A DNA stretch of 64,000 nt from Pseudomonas sp. FP1742 (lineage in GTDB: Bacteria; Pseudomonadota; Gammaproteobacteria; Pseudomonadales; Pseudomonadaceae): the NCBI RefSeq assembly GCF_030687145.1, contig NZ_CP117460.1:3224001-3288000 (forward strand). Reading direction: 5' to 3'. Below the pieces are notes generated by a model. That model made no database searches. It saw only the letters and a list, made by a program, of their open reading frames with translations, and was not told the origin of the DNA. Of this stretch, positions 63,847 to 64,000 are shown in pieces. Position 1 is the stretch's first letter; each line of letters begins with the position of its first letter. The position numbers and the translations under genes are program-made.

Positions 63847-64000
63847 ATGCCAGATACCGCGTTGTCCGATGGACTGCCGTCCGACCTGCATTACGTCGAC
63901 GACAGCCAACCCGGCATCACCCGCAAGAAGCTGCGCGGCGCATTCGGCTATTTCGCTCCGTCGGGTCAGCGCATTACCGATCGGGATGAGATCAAACGCA
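63847..64000 (+). CDS. DNA topoisomerase IB, N-terminus (runs off the window)
   Basis: 51 codons visible: MPDTALSDGLPSDLHYVDDS, then QPGITRKKLRGAFGYFAPSG and QRITDRDEIKR. This is the N-terminal beta-rich DNA-clamp start of bacterial (poxvirus-like) topoisomerase IB, which relaxes supercoils through a 3'-phosphotyrosyl link. The catalytic Tyr lies beyond the window. Confidence 0.8.
   Translation, partial: MPDTALSDGLPSDLHYVDDSQPGITRKKLRGAFGYFAPSGQRITDRDEIKR

Noticed and set aside
62230..63909. 559-codon minus-strand frame opposite modB/modC
   Set aside because: Antisense shadow; His/Gln-rich, no domain, overlaps three coding genes.

Overview
The window comes from a Pseudomonas chromosome, most likely the P. 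fluorescens group. The evidence is the ptxS-kgu 2-ketogluconate locus, an aruH-type arginine transaminase, an MvaT/MvaU-type H-NS analogue, DUF6124 and DUF4946 proteins, and many copies of the TGTGGGAGCGGGCTTGC type of REP sequence. Base composition is GC-rich except in a few accessory stretches.

Layout. 1-2786: 3' end of an RND (HAE1) efflux permease. 2787-11438: accessory region with two small proteins of unknown family that seem to share a domain, a DUF1345 membrane protein, a type V autotransporter, and two proteins built of Ig-like modules. Three of these transcription units carry the same dyad, CTGyCA-N4-TGACAG, 68-90 nt before the start codon. 11611-17035: 2-ketogluconate catabolism (ptxS, kguE, kguK, kguT, kguD) with two exact PtxS operators. 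17132-25643: a minus-strand island joining a copper-handling cassette (Cu+ P-type ATPase with a YHS domain, His-rich and Met-rich proteins, DUF5676, an ICMT-like methyltransferase) to three nucleotide/cofactor enzymes: archaeal-type AMP phosphorylase, a PRPP synthetase homologue and an archaeal-type S-adenosylmethionine synthetase. 25740-38159: housekeeping and catabolic genes (aruH, a chemoreceptor, glycerate kinase with a CdaR regulator and MFS permease, a DUF6124 gene behind a C4-like RNA leader, VOC, SDR/LysR, aldo-keto reductase, rarD). 38201-39368: an intact IS110-family element inserted in a REP palindrome, with a candidate bridge RNA whose guide segments match that REP. 39449-54905: hpd, a DMT exporter with LysR, a CSS-EAL phosphodiesterase, an H-NS-like protein, gloA, ahpF/ahpC, an integrase/KfrA pair, gor, galU and small lipoproteins. 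55118-58740: DUF1883, a 56-residue ORF, a 2OG-Fe(II) oxygenase broken by one in-frame stop, alkB, and an ada gene lacking three of its four zinc cysteines. 58794-64000: acuI, nitronate monooxygenase, modABC behind a ModE-like site, and the start of a topoisomerase IB gene.

The strongest leads are: the IS110 element and the match between its putative bridge RNA and its REP target; the copper cassette fused to an AMP phosphorylase/PRPP synthetase/SAM synthetase module; the shared operator of the 2.9-11.4 kb accessory genes; and the C4-type antisense leader before the DUF6124 gene.

All homology statements come from reading the translated sequences; no database search was run. Start codons were moved from the longest reading frame wherever a ribosome binding site or family length favoured an internal start.
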